DNA from: Nissabacter sp. SGAir0207
GTDB taxonomy: Bacteria; Pseudomonadota; Gammaproteobacteria; Enterobacterales; Enterobacteriaceae
DNA: 64,000 bases
Reading direction: 5' to 3'
Assembly: GCF_005491205.1 (NCBI RefSeq)
Contig: NZ_CP028035.1
Span: 558,001-622,000 of the forward strand
The notes below the pieces were generated by a model. That model ran no database searches, was not told the origin of the DNA, and saw only the letters and a program-made list of their open reading frames with translations. Shown here piece by piece: positions 19,496-31,362 of the stretch. How positions within the stretch are numbered: the first letter of the stretch is position 1; each line of letters begins with the position of its first letter. Position numbers and translations under genes: made by a program.

Positions 19496-19959
19496 AGGAC
19501 TCTCCAGGGATCGGGCGCATCGCCGCGCCGCTATTGTTCGTCAGACACAGGGTGGTATCTTGCGGTGGTGAAGTGCTGGATAAGCGAGGGCTTGAATAGA
19601 AGTAAGCACCAACAAACCAGCGATTTTGAAACACTTTATTAACACGATTATACGCTTTGAAATGATATTGAAAATTTGTTGAAATGGCTTTTTAAAATAA
19701 ATCGGATCTGCATCACGGCCTGTGCCGGGGCAGATGTGGGAAGTGTGATGCGGCTAAAAAAACACCGCTTGCCGCCGCCTGCTTTCGCCGGGCGCGGGTG
19801 GCTCGCTTGCCCGCTACATATGGATATTCCTATTGTTTCCGCCCTGATCTATCGGTAACGTAAATAATAATGAGAACTACTATCAATCCCCGCTGCGTTT
19901 GATATGATCCCGCACTGATTAATTCCTCAACATTGACGATTTTTGGTTGGAGGCGCAGC
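19496..19959. promoter_or_regulatory. Divergent TRAP operon / exbBD regulatory region
   Basis: A 464-bp gap containing the divergent TRAP-operon and exbB promoters. The only clear element is the Fur box at 19866-19884. The middle part is AT-rich and holds no recognisable gene. Confidence 0.6.
19866..19884 (+). promoter_or_regulatory. Fur box of exbBD
   Basis: The 19-mer AATAATGAGAACTACTATC matches the Fur consensus GATAATGATAATCATTATC at 14 of 19 positions. It is about 75 bp upstream of the exbB GTG start, as expected for an iron-repressed energy-transduction operon. Confidence 0.7.
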
Positions 19960-20928
19960 GTGAATACGGCTCGCATGAAAATGAAATCTGCCCTGTCCAC
20001 AACGGCGGCACAGCACTCTCCTCGCCGCTGGCGTATGGCATTCGTATCCCTGTTTTTGTTGGCGGGCCTGAGCGGGCCAGCACTGGCCGCGGAAAGCGGT
20101 GACGCCGCCGCTGCCCCGGTGGCTGCTACTGCCCCGGCATCAGATGCCCCGGCCACACCTGCCCTCATCACGGGCAGCCAGCCCGCTGCCTCCAGCGCCC
20201 AGCCGGTTATCCCACAGGATCTCTCGGTGCTCGGCATGTACCACCACGCTGACGCGGTGGTGAAAACGGTGATGATTGGCCTGCTGCTGGCCTCCGTGGT
20301 GACCTGGGCGATCCTGTTCGCCAAGGGCAGTGAGCTGTTTGCCGCCAAACGCCGCCTGCGCCGCGAGCTGAGCGCGCTGGCCCCGGCCACCTCACTGAAC
20401 GAGGCCGCCGCCATTGTTGAGAACTTCGACGAGAAGAGCATCAGCGCCCGCCTGCTGGCTGACGCGCAAAACGAGCTGGCGCTCTCCGCCGAGTCCACTG
20501 ACAACGCTGGCATCAAAGATCGCACCGGCTTCCGCCTGGAGCGCCGTGTTGCGGCTGCTGGCCGCCACATGGGGCGCGGCAACGGCTTCCTGGCGACCAT
20601 CGGTGCCATCTCGCCGTTTATCGGCCTGTTCGGCACCGTGTGGGGCATCATGAACAGCTTTATCGGCATCGCCGAAACCCAGACCACCAACCTGGCCGTC
20701 GTGGCACCGGGCATCGCTGAGGCGCTGCTGGCCACCGCCATCGGTCTGGTGGCCGCGATCCCGGCCGTGGTGATCTACAACATCTTTGCCCGCCTGATCG
20801 CCTCCTATCGCCACCTGATTGGCGACGTCGCTGCGCAGATCATGCTGTTGCAGGGCCGTGACCTGGATCTGGCCGCCAGCGCTGGCAGCAAACCGGCGAA
20901 GGCCAATCCGCAGTGGCGGGTGGGGTAA
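19960..20928 (+). CDS. exbB: TonB-system proton channel protein ExbB (long form)
   Basis: A 322-residue inner-membrane protein of the TonB-ExbB-ExbD energy-transducing complex. The GTG at 19960 is chosen as start because GGAGG lies 6 nt upstream; the ATG at 19975 is too far from it. Compared with E. coli ExbB (244 aa) it has an additional N-terminal signal-like segment (WRMAFVSLFLLAGLSGPALA) and an Ala/Pro-rich periplasmic stretch to about residue 90. The canonical three-helix core follows (GMYHHADAVVKTVMIGLLLASVVTWAILF; IGAISPFIGLFGTVWGIMNSF; LLATAIGLVAAIPAVVIYN). The long form is typical of Serratia and pseudomonads. It is coupled to exbD and lies behind a Fur box. Confidence 0.93.
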   Translation: MNTARMKMKSALSTTAAQHSPRRWRMAFVSLFLLAGLSGPALAAESGDAAAAPVAATAPASDAPATPALITGSQPAASSAQPVIPQDLSVLGMYHHADAVVKTVMIGLLLASVVTWAILFAKGSELFAAKRRLRRELSALAPATSLNEAAAIVENFDEKSISARLLADAQNELALSAESTDNAGIKDRTGFRLERRVAAAGRHMGRGNGFLATIGAISPFIGLFGTVWGIMNSFIGIAETQTTNLAVVAPGIAEALLATAIGLVAAIPAVVIYNIFARLIASYRHLIGDVAAQIMLLQGRDLDLAASAGSKPAKANPQWRVG

Positions 20929-20934
20929 TCTGTT

Positions 20935-21360
20935 ATGGCCATGCGTTTAAACGAAGATCTGGACGAAAGTGGTGAGATGCATGAGATCAACGTGACGCCG
21001 TTCATCGACGTCATGCTGGTTCTGCTGATCATCTTCATGGTGGCCGCGCCGCTGGCGACGGTGGATGTGCGGGTCAACCTCCCGGCCTCCACCTCCAAGC
21101 CAACCCCGCGCCCGGAGAAGCCGTTGTTCGTGACCGTGAACGCCGAGAAGCAGCTGTATGTGGGCGAAACGCCGATCGCGCGCGATCAGCTGACGGCGCA
21201 ACTGGCCGCCCAGACCAATGGCGACAAAGAGACCACCATCTTCTTCCGCGCGGACAAATCCGTGGACTACGAAACGATGATGGGCGTGATGGACACGCTG
21301 CGTCAGGCAGGCTACCTGAAGGTGGGGTTGGTCGGCATGGAGCAGAGCGGCGGGCAGTAA
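20935..21360 (+). CDS. exbD: TonB-system protein ExbD
   Basis: A 141-residue protein, the same length as E. coli ExbD, with one membrane helix and a periplasmic domain. The essential membrane aspartate D25 is present in NVTPFIDVMLVLLIIFMVAAPL. The C-terminal periplasmic domain (PRPEKPLFVTVNAEKQLYVG ... FFRADKSVDYETMMGVMDTLRQAGYLKVGLVG) is standard. It begins 6 nt after exbB, so the two are co-transcribed under the Fur box, and a strong terminator ends the operon. Confidence 0.97.
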   Translation: MAMRLNEDLDESGEMHEINVTPFIDVMLVLLIIFMVAAPLATVDVRVNLPASTSKPTPRPEKPLFVTVNAEKQLYVGETPIARDQLTAQLAAQTNGDKETTIFFRADKSVDYETMMGVMDTLRQAGYLKVGLVGMEQSGGQ

Positions 21361-21377
21361 GCCAGCGCACGCCACGG

Positions 21378-21403
21378 CGGCCCCCTCGGGGGCCGTTTTT
21401 TTT
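21378..21403 (+). terminator. exbBD terminator
   Basis: An 8-bp CGGCCCCC/GGGGGCCG hairpin followed directly by eight T. Confidence 0.9.
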
Positions 21404-21498
21404 GGCCGCTGCCCTGCCACCCCGCATGGCAAAGCAGGCGACTTCTGCGCGTGGCTCGACTAAAATAGGCTTTTTACAGATTGGTCAGGCGGTAATTT

Positions 21499-21981
21499 AT
21501 GATGCACGGTACGGTAACGACATATTTTGAAGAGAAAGGTTTCGGATTCATCAAGGATGAGAACGGCGACAATCGCTATTTTCACGTGGTGAAGGTAGCT
21601 AACCCGGAGCTGCTGAAAAAGGATGCCGCCGTGACCTTCGAGCCGACCACCAACAGCAAGGGGCTGTCAGCCTATGCGGTCAAGGTGGCGCCCGAGAGCA
21701 AGTACATCCACATCGCCGGTGAGCGCATCAAGATCACCAGCATCAAATCCTTCAACCGCTTCACCAAGCAGGTACCGGTTGAGACGCACATCGACAAAGA
21801 GAACACCATCCTCTCCGCGGGCCTGCTGATGGAGCGCATCCGCCCGAAAGCCGAAGTAGAGAAGGGCGCGACCCGCCCGCTGGAGATGCTGAACGTCACC
21901 ACCTTCCAGAACAAGACCTACACCTTCTCCGAGCTGGAGATCGACATCGAAGAGACGGTCAAGGCGCTGAAAAACCTCTGA
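21499..21981 (+). CDS. Cold-shock-domain protein with C-terminal extension
   Basis: A 160-residue protein. Residues 2-65 form a cold-shock (OB-fold) domain: HGTVTTYFEEKGFGFIKDENGDNRYFHV carries the RNP1-like KGFGFI and RNP2-like FHV nucleic-acid-binding strands. The remaining 95 residues (about SKYIHIAGERIKITSIKSFNRF onward) are not a second cold-shock domain and are not recognised. It stands alone between the exbBD terminator and terC. A role in RNA binding is likely; specifics are unknown. The first of two adjacent Met codons was taken as start. Confidence 0.82.
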   Translation: MMHGTVTTYFEEKGFGFIKDENGDNRYFHVVKVANPELLKKDAAVTFEPTTNSKGLSAYAVKVAPESKYIHIAGERIKITSIKSFNRFTKQVPVETHIDKENTILSAGLLMERIRPKAEVEKGATRPLEMLNVTTFQNKTYTFSELEIDIEETVKALKNL

Positions 21982-22171
21982 TCCCTCTGCCGCCGCCCCA
22001 CTCTGGGGCGGCGTGTGCCCCGTCCTGCTTCCCTCCCGCTTTTTTCTTGTACTTTTTTCATCAGGCACCGCACCCCCTGCTGTTACAATGGCCCGGCACG
22101 GCGCCCCGGCGCTGCGCACGATAATTAACAGGTCTGCCGTTCACGGCAGCGCATTTGATTGAGAAGAGATA

Positions 22172-23206
22172 ATGGCGTCAGTTCATATTGGTTTTCCTCT
22201 GGAGACGGTCAGCGTATTCGTTGGCCTGTCAATTGCCGCGCTGCTGATTGACCTGTTTGCCCACCGTGGCAACCATGCCATCAGCCTGAAAGGCGCGGTG
22301 GGCTGGTCAATCTTTTGGGTGGCTACCGCCCTGGGTTTCGCCGGCTTCCTCTATATCCACCACGGCGCCGCCGTCGCCAACCTGTTTATCACCGGCTATG
22401 CACTGGAGAAGGTGCTGTCGGTCGATAACCTGTTTGTGATGATGGCGATCTTCGCCTGGTTCAAGGTGCCGGATGGCCTGCGCCACCGCGTGCTTTACTG
22501 GGGGGTGATTGGGGCCATCGTGTTCCGTGGCATCTTCGTCGCCTTCGGGACAGCGCTGCTGTCGCTTGGCCCGTGGGTGGAGATGGTGTTTGCGGTGATT
22601 GTGGCCTGGACAGCGGTAATGATGCTGCGCTCTGGCGAAGATGACGAAGAGATCGAGGACTACTCTGATCACTTCGCCAACCGTCTGGTGCGCCGTTTCT
22701 TCCCGGTCTGGCCGAAACTGGCGGGTGATCGCTTCATGCTCTCCTCGAGCGAGGTTAGCGCGGAGCTGGAGAAGCCGCAGAACAAGGGCTTCGCCTTTAC
22801 GGTGAAGAAGGGCGTGCGTTATGCCACGCCGCTGCTGCTCTGTGTGGCGGTGGTGGAGTTGTCAGACGTGATGTTTGCCTTTGACAGCGTGCCAGCGGTG
22901 ATTGCCGTCAGCCGCGAGCCGCTGATTGTGTACTCCGCCATGATGTTCGCCATCCTCGGTTTGCGCGCCCTCTACTTTGTACTGGAAGCGCTGCGCCACT
23001 ATTTGGTGCACCTCGAGAAAGCGGTAGTAGTACTGCTGTTCTTCATCGCCTTTAAACTGGGCCTGAACGCCAGCGACCACCTCTGGCACCACGGTTATGA
23101 GATTGGCATCAACACCAGCCTCTACATCGTGCTTGGCGTACTGGCGGTTGGCATCATTGCCAGTATGCTGTTCCCCGCCAAAGAGGAGAAGGCCGAGGAG
23201 AAATAA
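22172..23206 (+). CDS. terC: TerC-family membrane protein
   Basis: A 344-residue protein with about nine membrane segments, closely resembling plasmid R478 TerC (start MASVHIGFP, then ALEKVLSVDNLFVMMAIF, VELSDVMFAFDSVPAVIAVSREP, LRALYFVLEALRHYLVHLEKAV). The paired acidic residues in SVDN and FAFDSVP are conserved in the TerC/Alx family, members of which export Mn2+ or metallate secreted proteins. The other ter genes (terZABDEF) are absent nearby, so tellurite resistance as such is doubtful. The 5' leader of about 110 nt was searched for a yybP-ykoY Mn riboswitch; none was evident. A terminator follows. Confidence 0.88.
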   Translation: MASVHIGFPLETVSVFVGLSIAALLIDLFAHRGNHAISLKGAVGWSIFWVATALGFAGFLYIHHGAAVANLFITGYALEKVLSVDNLFVMMAIFAWFKVPDGLRHRVLYWGVIGAIVFRGIFVAFGTALLSLGPWVEMVFAVIVAWTAVMMLRSGEDDEEIEDYSDHFANRLVRRFFPVWPKLAGDRFMLSSSEVSAELEKPQNKGFAFTVKKGVRYATPLLLCVAVVELSDVMFAFDSVPAVIAVSREPLIVYSAMMFAILGLRALYFVLEALRHYLVHLEKAVVVLLFFIAFKLGLNASDHLWHHGYEIGINTSLYIVLGVLAVGIIASMLFPAKEEKAEEK

Positions 23207-23226
23207 CTCCCCCGCCCACTCCCCCC

Positions 23227-23253
23227 AACCCCGGCCCTGGCCGGGGTTTTTTT
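23227..23253 (+). terminator. terC terminator
   Basis: A 10-bp AACCCCGGCC/GGCCGGGGTT stem with a CT loop runs into a T-tract (nine T in a row including the stem's end). Confidence 0.88.
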
Positions 23254-23263
23254 ATGGCTAAAT

Positions 23264-23294
23264 CCCCATACACCGCCCTCCGTGGCGGTGGGGT
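23264..23294 (-). terminator. Possible terminator of the ast-permease operon
   Basis: On the minus strand CACCGCC/GGCGGTG with an outer CCCC/GGGG pairing begins a few nt past the permease stop, but only TTTAG follows. It is weak on its own. Confidence 0.35.
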
Positions 23295-23300
23295 ATTGGC

Positions 23301-24734
23301 TTAGCCCTCCGTCTCCAGCTTGTAGGCGCGGGTGGCGTTTTCGCGTTTCACCTTCAGCCGCCAGACGATGGCGAGCAGCGCAAACCAGAAGGGCATTGCG
23401 CACAGCGCCAGCAGGGTATCGTGGTCAAACACCATGATCACGATGGAGAAGAGGAAGAACAGCAGGCTCAGCCAGCTCAGGGCGATGCCGGCGGGCATCT
23501 TGAAGATGGCCTGCGCGTGCAGATCGGGGCGGCGCTTGCGGTAGACCAGGTAGGCCACCAGAATCATGCCCCAGCTGTAGATCACCAGAATGGCGGAGAG
23601 CGTCGAGACGATGGTGAACAGCGTCATGACGTTCGGCACCAAAAACAGCAGCAGGGTGCCGCTCAGCATACAGAAGCAGGAGAACATCAGGCTGCGCACC
23701 GGGATGGCGGTGGCGCGCGACAGGATGCGGAACTGCCAGTGGGCGTGCTTCTCCATCGACAGGCCATACAGCATCCGGGTGCAGGAGTAGACGCCGCTGT
23801 TGGCCGACGACATCGCCGAGGTGAGGGCGACAAAGTTAATGATCGCCGCCGCCGCTGGCAGCCCAGCCTTGTCAAACAGTGTGACGAACGGGCTGGTGTC
23901 GGGTGAGATATGCTGCCAGGAGGTGACGGCAATGATCACCAGAATCGACATCACGTAGAAGATGATGATGCGCAGCGGGATGGCGTTGATCGCTTTCGGC
24001 AGCAGCTTCTCCGGGTTGCGCGTCTCGGCGGTCATGGTGCCGAGCAGCTCCACGCCGGTATAGGAGAAGATGGCGATCTGGAACCCGGCGAAGAAGCCCA
24101 TCACGCCGTGCGGCATAAAGACCGCCGGGTCAGTGAGGTTGCCGAGGGAGGCGCGCACCCCGTCCGGCGATGTCCAGCCGCTGGCGATCATCCAGCAGCC
24201 GGTCAGGATCAGCGCGACGATCGCGATCACCTTGATGATGGCAAACCAGAACTCCGCCTCGCCAAACATCTTCACCGACAGCAGGTTGAACAGGCAGAGC
24301 AGGCCGAGGGTCAGCAGCGCCGGGATCCAGGGTGAGAGATCGGGCTGCCAGTACTGCATATAGCCGCCGCACACCACCACGTCGGCGATGCAGGTGACCA
24401 CCCAGCTTAGCCAGTAAGACCAGCCAAGGAAAAAGCTGGCCTTTGGCCCGAGGTAGTCAGAGACGAAATCGGCAAACGAGCGGTAGTCGAGCCGGGTCAG
24501 CAGCAGCTCCCCCATCGCCCGCATCACCACAAACATAAAGAAGCCGATGACGACGTAGGTGATCAAAATCGAGGTGCCGGAGACGGCAATCGTCTTGCCC
24601 GCCCCCATAAACAGGCCGGTGCCGATGGCACCGCCAATCGAGATAAGCTGGATGTGGCGCTCGCTCAGGCCACGGTGCAGGCTCTGCGCCGTGGCCGGAT
24701 CGCCCGGCCGTGATGGTACGGGTTGTTTGGTCAT
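23301..24734 (-). CDS. AAT-family amino acid permease, CycA-like
   Basis: A 477-residue, 12-helix APC-superfamily transporter. The start is the ATG at 24734 (MTKQPVPSRPGD); the upstream extension overlaps astE and is not conserved. The N-terminal SERHIQLISIGGAIGTGLFMGAG and the later ALTSAMSSANSGVYSCTRMLYGL (with V before the A), plus YLVYRKRRPDLHAQAIFKMP, resemble E. coli CycA (D-Ala/D-Ser/Gly). The start lies only 7 nt from the astE stop, so it reads as a sixth cistron of the ast operon. That points to uptake of an amino acid linked to arginine catabolism rather than D-alanine, but the substrate is not determined. Confidence 0.87.
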   Translation of the reverse strand: MTKQPVPSRPGDPATAQSLHRGLSERHIQLISIGGAIGTGLFMGAGKTIAVSGTSILITYVVIGFFMFVVMRAMGELLLTRLDYRSFADFVSDYLGPKASFFLGWSYWLSWVVTCIADVVVCGGYMQYWQPDLSPWIPALLTLGLLCLFNLLSVKMFGEAEFWFAIIKVIAIVALILTGCWMIASGWTSPDGVRASLGNLTDPAVFMPHGVMGFFAGFQIAIFSYTGVELLGTMTAETRNPEKLLPKAINAIPLRIIIFYVMSILVIIAVTSWQHISPDTSPFVTLFDKAGLPAAAAIINFVALTSAMSSANSGVYSCTRMLYGLSMEKHAHWQFRILSRATAIPVRSLMFSCFCMLSGTLLLFLVPNVMTLFTIVSTLSAILVIYSWGMILVAYLVYRKRRPDLHAQAIFKMPAGIALSWLSLLFFLFSIVIMVFDHDTLLALCAMPFWFALLAIVWRLKVKRENATRAYKLETEG

Positions 24735-24741
24735 AGGCAGA

Positions 24742-25725
24742 TCACTCAGGTAGGGAGAGGCGCGGCGTGCCCGGTGAAAGCAGCATCCCCGCTCGCAGGC
24801 CCGGCGCCACGTTGGCGTTCGGGAACAGGATGTAAGGTGCGGCCTCGCCAATCGTCCAGTGACGATCCTGCTGGCTGGCTAGGGTGTATCCCGCTGGCAG
24901 GCGGGTGAAGTTCTCGGTCTCTGGCGGCAGGTGGAGGGTAAAGCTCTCATCCCCTTTGATGATGCTCTCCGCCACCTCAAAGACCTGTAGCGGCGGCTTC
25001 TGCCGGGTTGGCAGCGGCTCACCGCCGACCAGCGCGCGGATCGCCCGGTCAATGGCGGCGAACTGGGCCAGATCGTTGTCACCGAACGGGCGCGCCTTGC
25101 CCAGCTCCAGCGTGCAGCTCTGTGCGTGGAACGCCTCGCTGACATAGTGGCTGTAGGTGCCGCCCGGCGCGGTGTGCTGCACCAGTGCATCCAGCTCGCC
25201 AGCGGCCAGCAGGTCGAAGAATGCCTGCGGGTAGGGGTGGCGGTGGTGGGGCACCAGCGCGAACTGTGGCAGCCGTGAGCCACGGATGGCGGTGTGCATG
25301 TCGAGGTGCCAACGCGGCAGGTCGCCGGTGATGGCGAAGAACGCCTCGGTAGCGCATTCAATCTCGGCGGCGCGCGCCGCCTCATCGCTGGGCGGCGACT
25401 GGCGGTGACGGCCGCCGAACAGCCGGTTCATGTCATGGTGCAGGTAGCGGCGGTTGGCGCGCATCGCTGGCAGGTTGCCGAACACCAGCAGCAGCGCCGC
25501 CCGGCTCGCCAATCGACCCGCGGCCAGATCCGCCAGCAGCCCCAGCAGCAGTTCGATCGGCGCGGTCTCATTGCCGTGGATACCGGCGGAGAGCACCAGC
25601 GCGCGCTGTGGCTCGGGCGGCGTCAAGTGCAGCACGCCCTCCGCCAGCCAGCGCGGTTGCAGGGCGTCGGGCAGCGACAGGTCGCGCAGCGCGTGCGCCA
25701 GCAGGGAGTCAGTCAATGGCTGCAT
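24742..25725 (-). CDS. astE: Succinylglutamate desuccinylase
   Basis: A 327-residue zinc hydrolase for the fifth AST step: N-succinylglutamate to glutamate and succinate. Zinc ligands H50 and E53 lie in SAGIHGNETAP and H144 in WHLDMHTAIRG, as in the AstE/aspartoacylase family. It begins 9 nt after astB and ends 7 nt before the permease gene. The C-terminal half carries the typical IKGDESFTLHLPPETENF and PYILFPNANVAPGLRAGM stretches. Confidence 0.95.
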   Translation of the reverse strand: MQPLTDSLLAHALRDLSLPDALQPRWLAEGVLHLTPPEPQRALVLSAGIHGNETAPIELLLGLLADLAAGRLASRAALLLVFGNLPAMRANRRYLHHDMNRLFGGRHRQSPPSDEAARAAEIECATEAFFAITGDLPRWHLDMHTAIRGSRLPQFALVPHHRHPYPQAFFDLLAAGELDALVQHTAPGGTYSHYVSEAFHAQSCTLELGKARPFGDNDLAQFAAIDRAIRALVGGEPLPTRQKPPLQVFEVAESIIKGDESFTLHLPPETENFTRLPAGYTLASQQDRHWTIGEAAPYILFPNANVAPGLRAGMLLSPGTPRLSLPE

Positions 25726-25734
25726 CCGGCCCCC

Positions 25735-27078
25735 TTAGCGCTGGAAATCATAGACAGCGCCGAGCCGCAAAATCTGCGACAGCTCATCCAGCGCCACATA
25801 GACCTCGCGCAGCAGCTGCGGGTCGGCCAGGTCATTCGGGTGCAGCCGGTCGCGGTAGTGGCGCTCCACCCAGCGGGTCAGGCGCTGATAGAGCGCCTCA
25901 TCCAGCAGGCTGCCGGGGTTGACCGCCGCCCGCTCCGCCTCGGTCAGCACTACCCGCAGCCGCAAACAGGCCGGGCCGCCGCCGTTGCGCATACTCTCGC
26001 GCAGGTCAAACACCTGCACCTCATCCACCGGCGAGTTGGCGCGCTGGGTCATCTCCGTCAGGTAGGCCCAGACGTTGTCGCGCTGGCGGCACTCCTCCGG
26101 CACCACAATCATCATTTTGCCATCGGCTTTGCTCAGCAACTGGCTGTTGAACAGGTAGGAGGCGACGGCGTCCGCCAAACTCACCTGTGCCGTCGGCACC
26201 TCCAGACTGGCGAAGGGCTGGCCGAGCGCCGCCAGCTTCTGCTCCAGTTGCGCCAGCACCGCCGCCTGATCGACAAACGCCTGCTGGTGGTGGAACAGCA
26301 CGTGGCGGTTGCTGACGGCGATCACGTCGTTATGGAACACGCCGCTGTCGATGGCCTGTGGGTTCTGCTGCACAAACAGGGTACGCGCCGGGTCGAGCTG
26401 GTGGAGGCGCGCCACCGCCTGACTGGCCTCCAGCGTCTGGCGCGCCGGGTAGCGCTGCGGCTGCGGCCCGTCGCCAAAGGCGCGGCGGCCATAGACAAAC
26501 ATCTGCACGCCGGGCGTGGCGTAGTCGCCGCCGAGCCGGTTGTGGTTGGCCGCCCCCTCATCGCCGAAATCGCCATGCTGCGGCAGGGCGTCGTGGTGGC
26601 AGAAGTGCTCCCCCGCCGGGAAGGTGGCACGCAGGATCGCCGCGGTGGCCGGAGCCTCCAGCGAGCGGTGCAGTTTGTTGTTCAGATTGGCGACGGTAAA
26701 GTGCACCCGCCCGTCGGCGCTGTCGGCGGAGGGCGACACGGTGGCGGCGTTGGCCGTCCACATTGACGAAGCCGAACTGAGGGTCGAGAGCAACTGTGGC
26801 GCGCTGGCCGCCGCCTGCCGCAGCAACTGCTCATCGTTGCCGCTGAAACCCAGTGCGCGCAGCGCCGTGACATTCGGGCGCGGCTGGGGCGGCAGCACAC
26901 CCTGCACAAAACCGGCGTCCGCCAGTGCCTTCATCTTCGCCAGCCCCTGCAAGGCGGCCTTGCGCGGGTTGGAGAGGCCATCCTTGTTGTGCAGCGAGGC
27001 CTCGTTGCCGACTGACAGCCCGGCATAGTGGTGCGTCGGGCCGACCAGACCATCAAAATTTGCTTCAAATCCAGACAT
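25735..27078 (-). CDS. astB: N-succinylarginine dihydrolase
   Basis: A 447-residue enzyme (E. coli AstB 447 aa), second AST step: succinylarginine to succinylornithine, CO2 and two NH3. It starts [22 protein letters not shown], an exact family signature. The C-terminal [15 protein letters not shown] carries the catalytic cysteine of the amidinotransferase fold, and [15 protein letters not shown] holds the catalytic acid/His region. Tightly packed between astD (15 nt) and astE (9 nt). Confidence 0.97.
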   Translation of the reverse strand: MSGFEANFDGLVGPTHHYAGLSVGNEASLHNKDGLSNPRKAALQGLAKMKALADAGFVQGVLPPQPRPNVTALRALGFSGNDEQLLRQAAASAPQLLSTLSSASSMWTANAATVSPSADSADGRVHFTVANLNNKLHRSLEAPATAAILRATFPAGEHFCHHDALPQHGDFGDEGAANHNRLGGDYATPGVQMFVYGRRAFGDGPQPQRYPARQTLEASQAVARLHQLDPARTLFVQQNPQAIDSGVFHNDVIAVSNRHVLFHHQQAFVDQAAVLAQLEQKLAALGQPFASLEVPTAQVSLADAVASYLFNSQLLSKADGKMMIVVPEECRQRDNVWAYLTEMTQRANSPVDEVQVFDLRESMRNGGGPACLRLRVVLTEAERAAVNPGSLLDEALYQRLTRWVERHYRDRLHPNDLADPQLLREVYVALDELSQILRLGAVYDFQR

Positions 27079-27093
27079 AGAAACCTCAATAGG

Positions 27094-29588
<2,495 letters not shown>

Positions 29589-29603
29589 GGCAACCTCCGC
29601 AAC

Positions 29604-30806
29604 TCAGACAAAGCGGGCCACGGCGCGCGCCAGACGGGCAAACGCCTCGTCCAGATCGCGGTGGCTGATATCCAGCGCTGGCGCAAAGCGCAGCACGTCC
29701 GGCCCGGCGATCAAGGCGATCAGCCCCTCTTCGGCGGCCAGGTTGGTCAGGGCCTTGGCCTTGCCGCGCCACGGCTCCGCCAGCTCCGCGCCAATCAGCA
29801 GCCCCTTGCCGCGCAGCGCGCTGAACACGCCGTAGCGGGCATTCAGCTCCGTCAGGCGGCCCATCATCTCGTCGTGGCGCTCGCGCACGCCCTGTAACAG
29901 CGGCTCATCCAGCAGCGAGAGCACCTGCTCCGCCACCGTCGCTGCCAACGGGTTACCGCCGAAGGTGGTGCCGTGGGTGCCGGGCTGGAAAGCCTGTGCC
30001 CACGCCTCTTTCGCCAGCATCGCGCCAATCGGAAAGCCGCCGCCCAGCCCCTTGGCGCTGGTCAGCAGATCCGGCTCCACGCCGTAGGTCTGGTAGGCGT
30101 AGAGCATCCCGGTGCGGCCCGCGCCGGTCTGCACTTCGTCAAAGATCAGGGTGGCGTTGAACTTATCGCACAGGGTACGCAGCCCCTGTAGGAAGGCCGG
30201 GTCGGCCGGGATCACGCCGCCTTCGCCCACCACTGGCTCGACGATGATGGCGCAGGTCTTGTCAGAGATGTGGTTCTCCACCGCCTGCAAGTCGTTGTAG
30301 GGCAGGTGGGTGATGCCAGCTGGCAGCGGCGCGTAGTCGGCGGAGTATTTCGGCTGGCCGCCGACGGTAACGGTGAACAGCGTGCGGCCGTGGAAGGAGT
30401 TCTTGAAAGCGATGATCTCATGCTTGTGCGCGCCGTGGTGGTCATGGGCATACTTGCGCGCCAGCTTCAGCGCCGCCTCATTGGCCTCGGCCCCGGAGTT
30501 GCAGAAGAACACCTTGTCCGCGAAGGTGGACTCCACCAGCCGTTTCGCCAGCCGCAGCACCGGCTCGTTGGTGTAGCCATTGCCGATGTGCCACAGCTTG
30601 CTGGCCTGCTCGGTGAGGGCGGCGACCAGCGCAGGCTGCGCATGGCCAAGGGAGTTCACCGCAATGCCACCGGCCAAATCAATATACTCTTTGCCGGATT
30701 GATCCCAGACGCGGGAACCGGCCGCCTTGACCGGAATAAAGGGCGCAGGTGAAAAGCAGGGAACCATATATTTATCAAACCAGTCGCGCTGAATTTTTTC
30801 AGACAT
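29604..30806 (-). CDS. astC: Succinylornithine transaminase
   Basis: A 400-residue class-III PLP aminotransferase, third AST step; it also has acetylornithine aminotransferase activity in E. coli. The PLP lysine is K252 in [34 protein letters not shown] and [13 protein letters not shown] are family motifs. As in E. coli it is the first gene of the operon, so the main promoter should lie in the 30807-31362 region. argM is an alternative name. Confidence 0.96.
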   Translation of the reverse strand: MSEKIQRDWFDKYMVPCFSPAPFIPVKAAGSRVWDQSGKEYIDLAGGIAVNSLGHAQPALVAALTEQASKLWHIGNGYTNEPVLRLAKRLVESTFADKVFFCNSGAEANEAALKLARKYAHDHHGAHKHEIIAFKNSFHGRTLFTVTVGGQPKYSADYAPLPAGITHLPYNDLQAVENHISDKTCAIIVEPVVGEGGVIPADPAFLQGLRTLCDKFNATLIFDEVQTGAGRTGMLYAYQTYGVEPDLLTSAKGLGGGFPIGAMLAKEAWAQAFQPGTHGTTFGGNPLAATVAEQVLSLLDEPLLQGVRERHDEMMGRLTELNARYGVFSALRGKGLLIGAELAEPWRGKAKALTNLAAEEGLIALIAGPDVLRFAPALDISHRDLDEAFARLARAVARFV

Positions 30807-31362
30807 TACACCCTCTCCTGATCGCTATTTTTTTAAAGGCGAACTCATCCCGGCCCTTAATGTTTCAGGGCCTGCACGCAAGTTCATTTAAGCCAGCATG
30901 TTGTTACATCGTGCCAACGTGAGCATTAACAGCCACTTGGCGCGGCGCTGAAATGTATTTTTCTGAAAATAAAGGAATTTTTCCTGTATTCCTGATGGGT
31001 ATGGCCAGGCTGGTGGCCCGTGAATGCTCTCAATGCTGGCCGCGTGCTTTAACAAAGTCAACACACGGAATCGCAAAATATTCACTTTTTGATCACATTC
31101 AAGCTTCTGAAAAATAGGAAAAATTCCTTTTTTATGCATTTTGAGTGCATAAAAACTGCATAAAAATCCCTTCCCTATGGGAGCGCAAAAAGATAATTAT
31201 TTATTCACATTGGGCGGGTTTAATTTCCTGACGGGAAACTTTTTCGCAGAATTTAGCCATTTACCCCGGCTTTTTAAATGCTAGATTAATATCCGCATAG
31301 TGATATGCAGGTCACTTCCACGGTTCTAACAACATAAATAACTTTATTTAAAAAGGTTTGTT
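30807..31362. promoter_or_regulatory. Divergent astC / gdhA regulatory region
   Basis: A 556-bp AT-rich gap. It contains a TGGCACG on the minus strand at 30910-30916, which equals a sigma-54 -24 element, although the -12 position reads CA instead of GC. It also contains two direct TGCATAAAAA repeats near 31147-31167 that could be degenerate ArgR half-sites. In E. coli astC is driven by sigma-54/NtrC, sigma-S and ArgR. No gene was found in the region. Confidence 0.5.
30896..30917 (-). promoter_or_regulatory. Candidate sigma-54 promoter of the ast operon
   Basis: On the minus strand TTGGCACGATGTAACAACA: the -24 element TGGCACG is perfect and the spacing to the -12 position fits, but the expected GC there is replaced by CA. 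It is about 100 bp upstream of astC. Plausible but weak. Confidence 0.3.

Noticed and set aside
21982..22171. Possible Mn-sensing yybP-ykoY riboswitch before terC
   Set aside because: The leader is short and the conserved loop sequences of that riboswitch could not be found.
25294..26766. 490-codon plus-strand frame across astE and astB
   Set aside because: Antisense shadow in GC-rich DNA; product is low-complexity Gln/Arg/Ala/His with no family resemblance.
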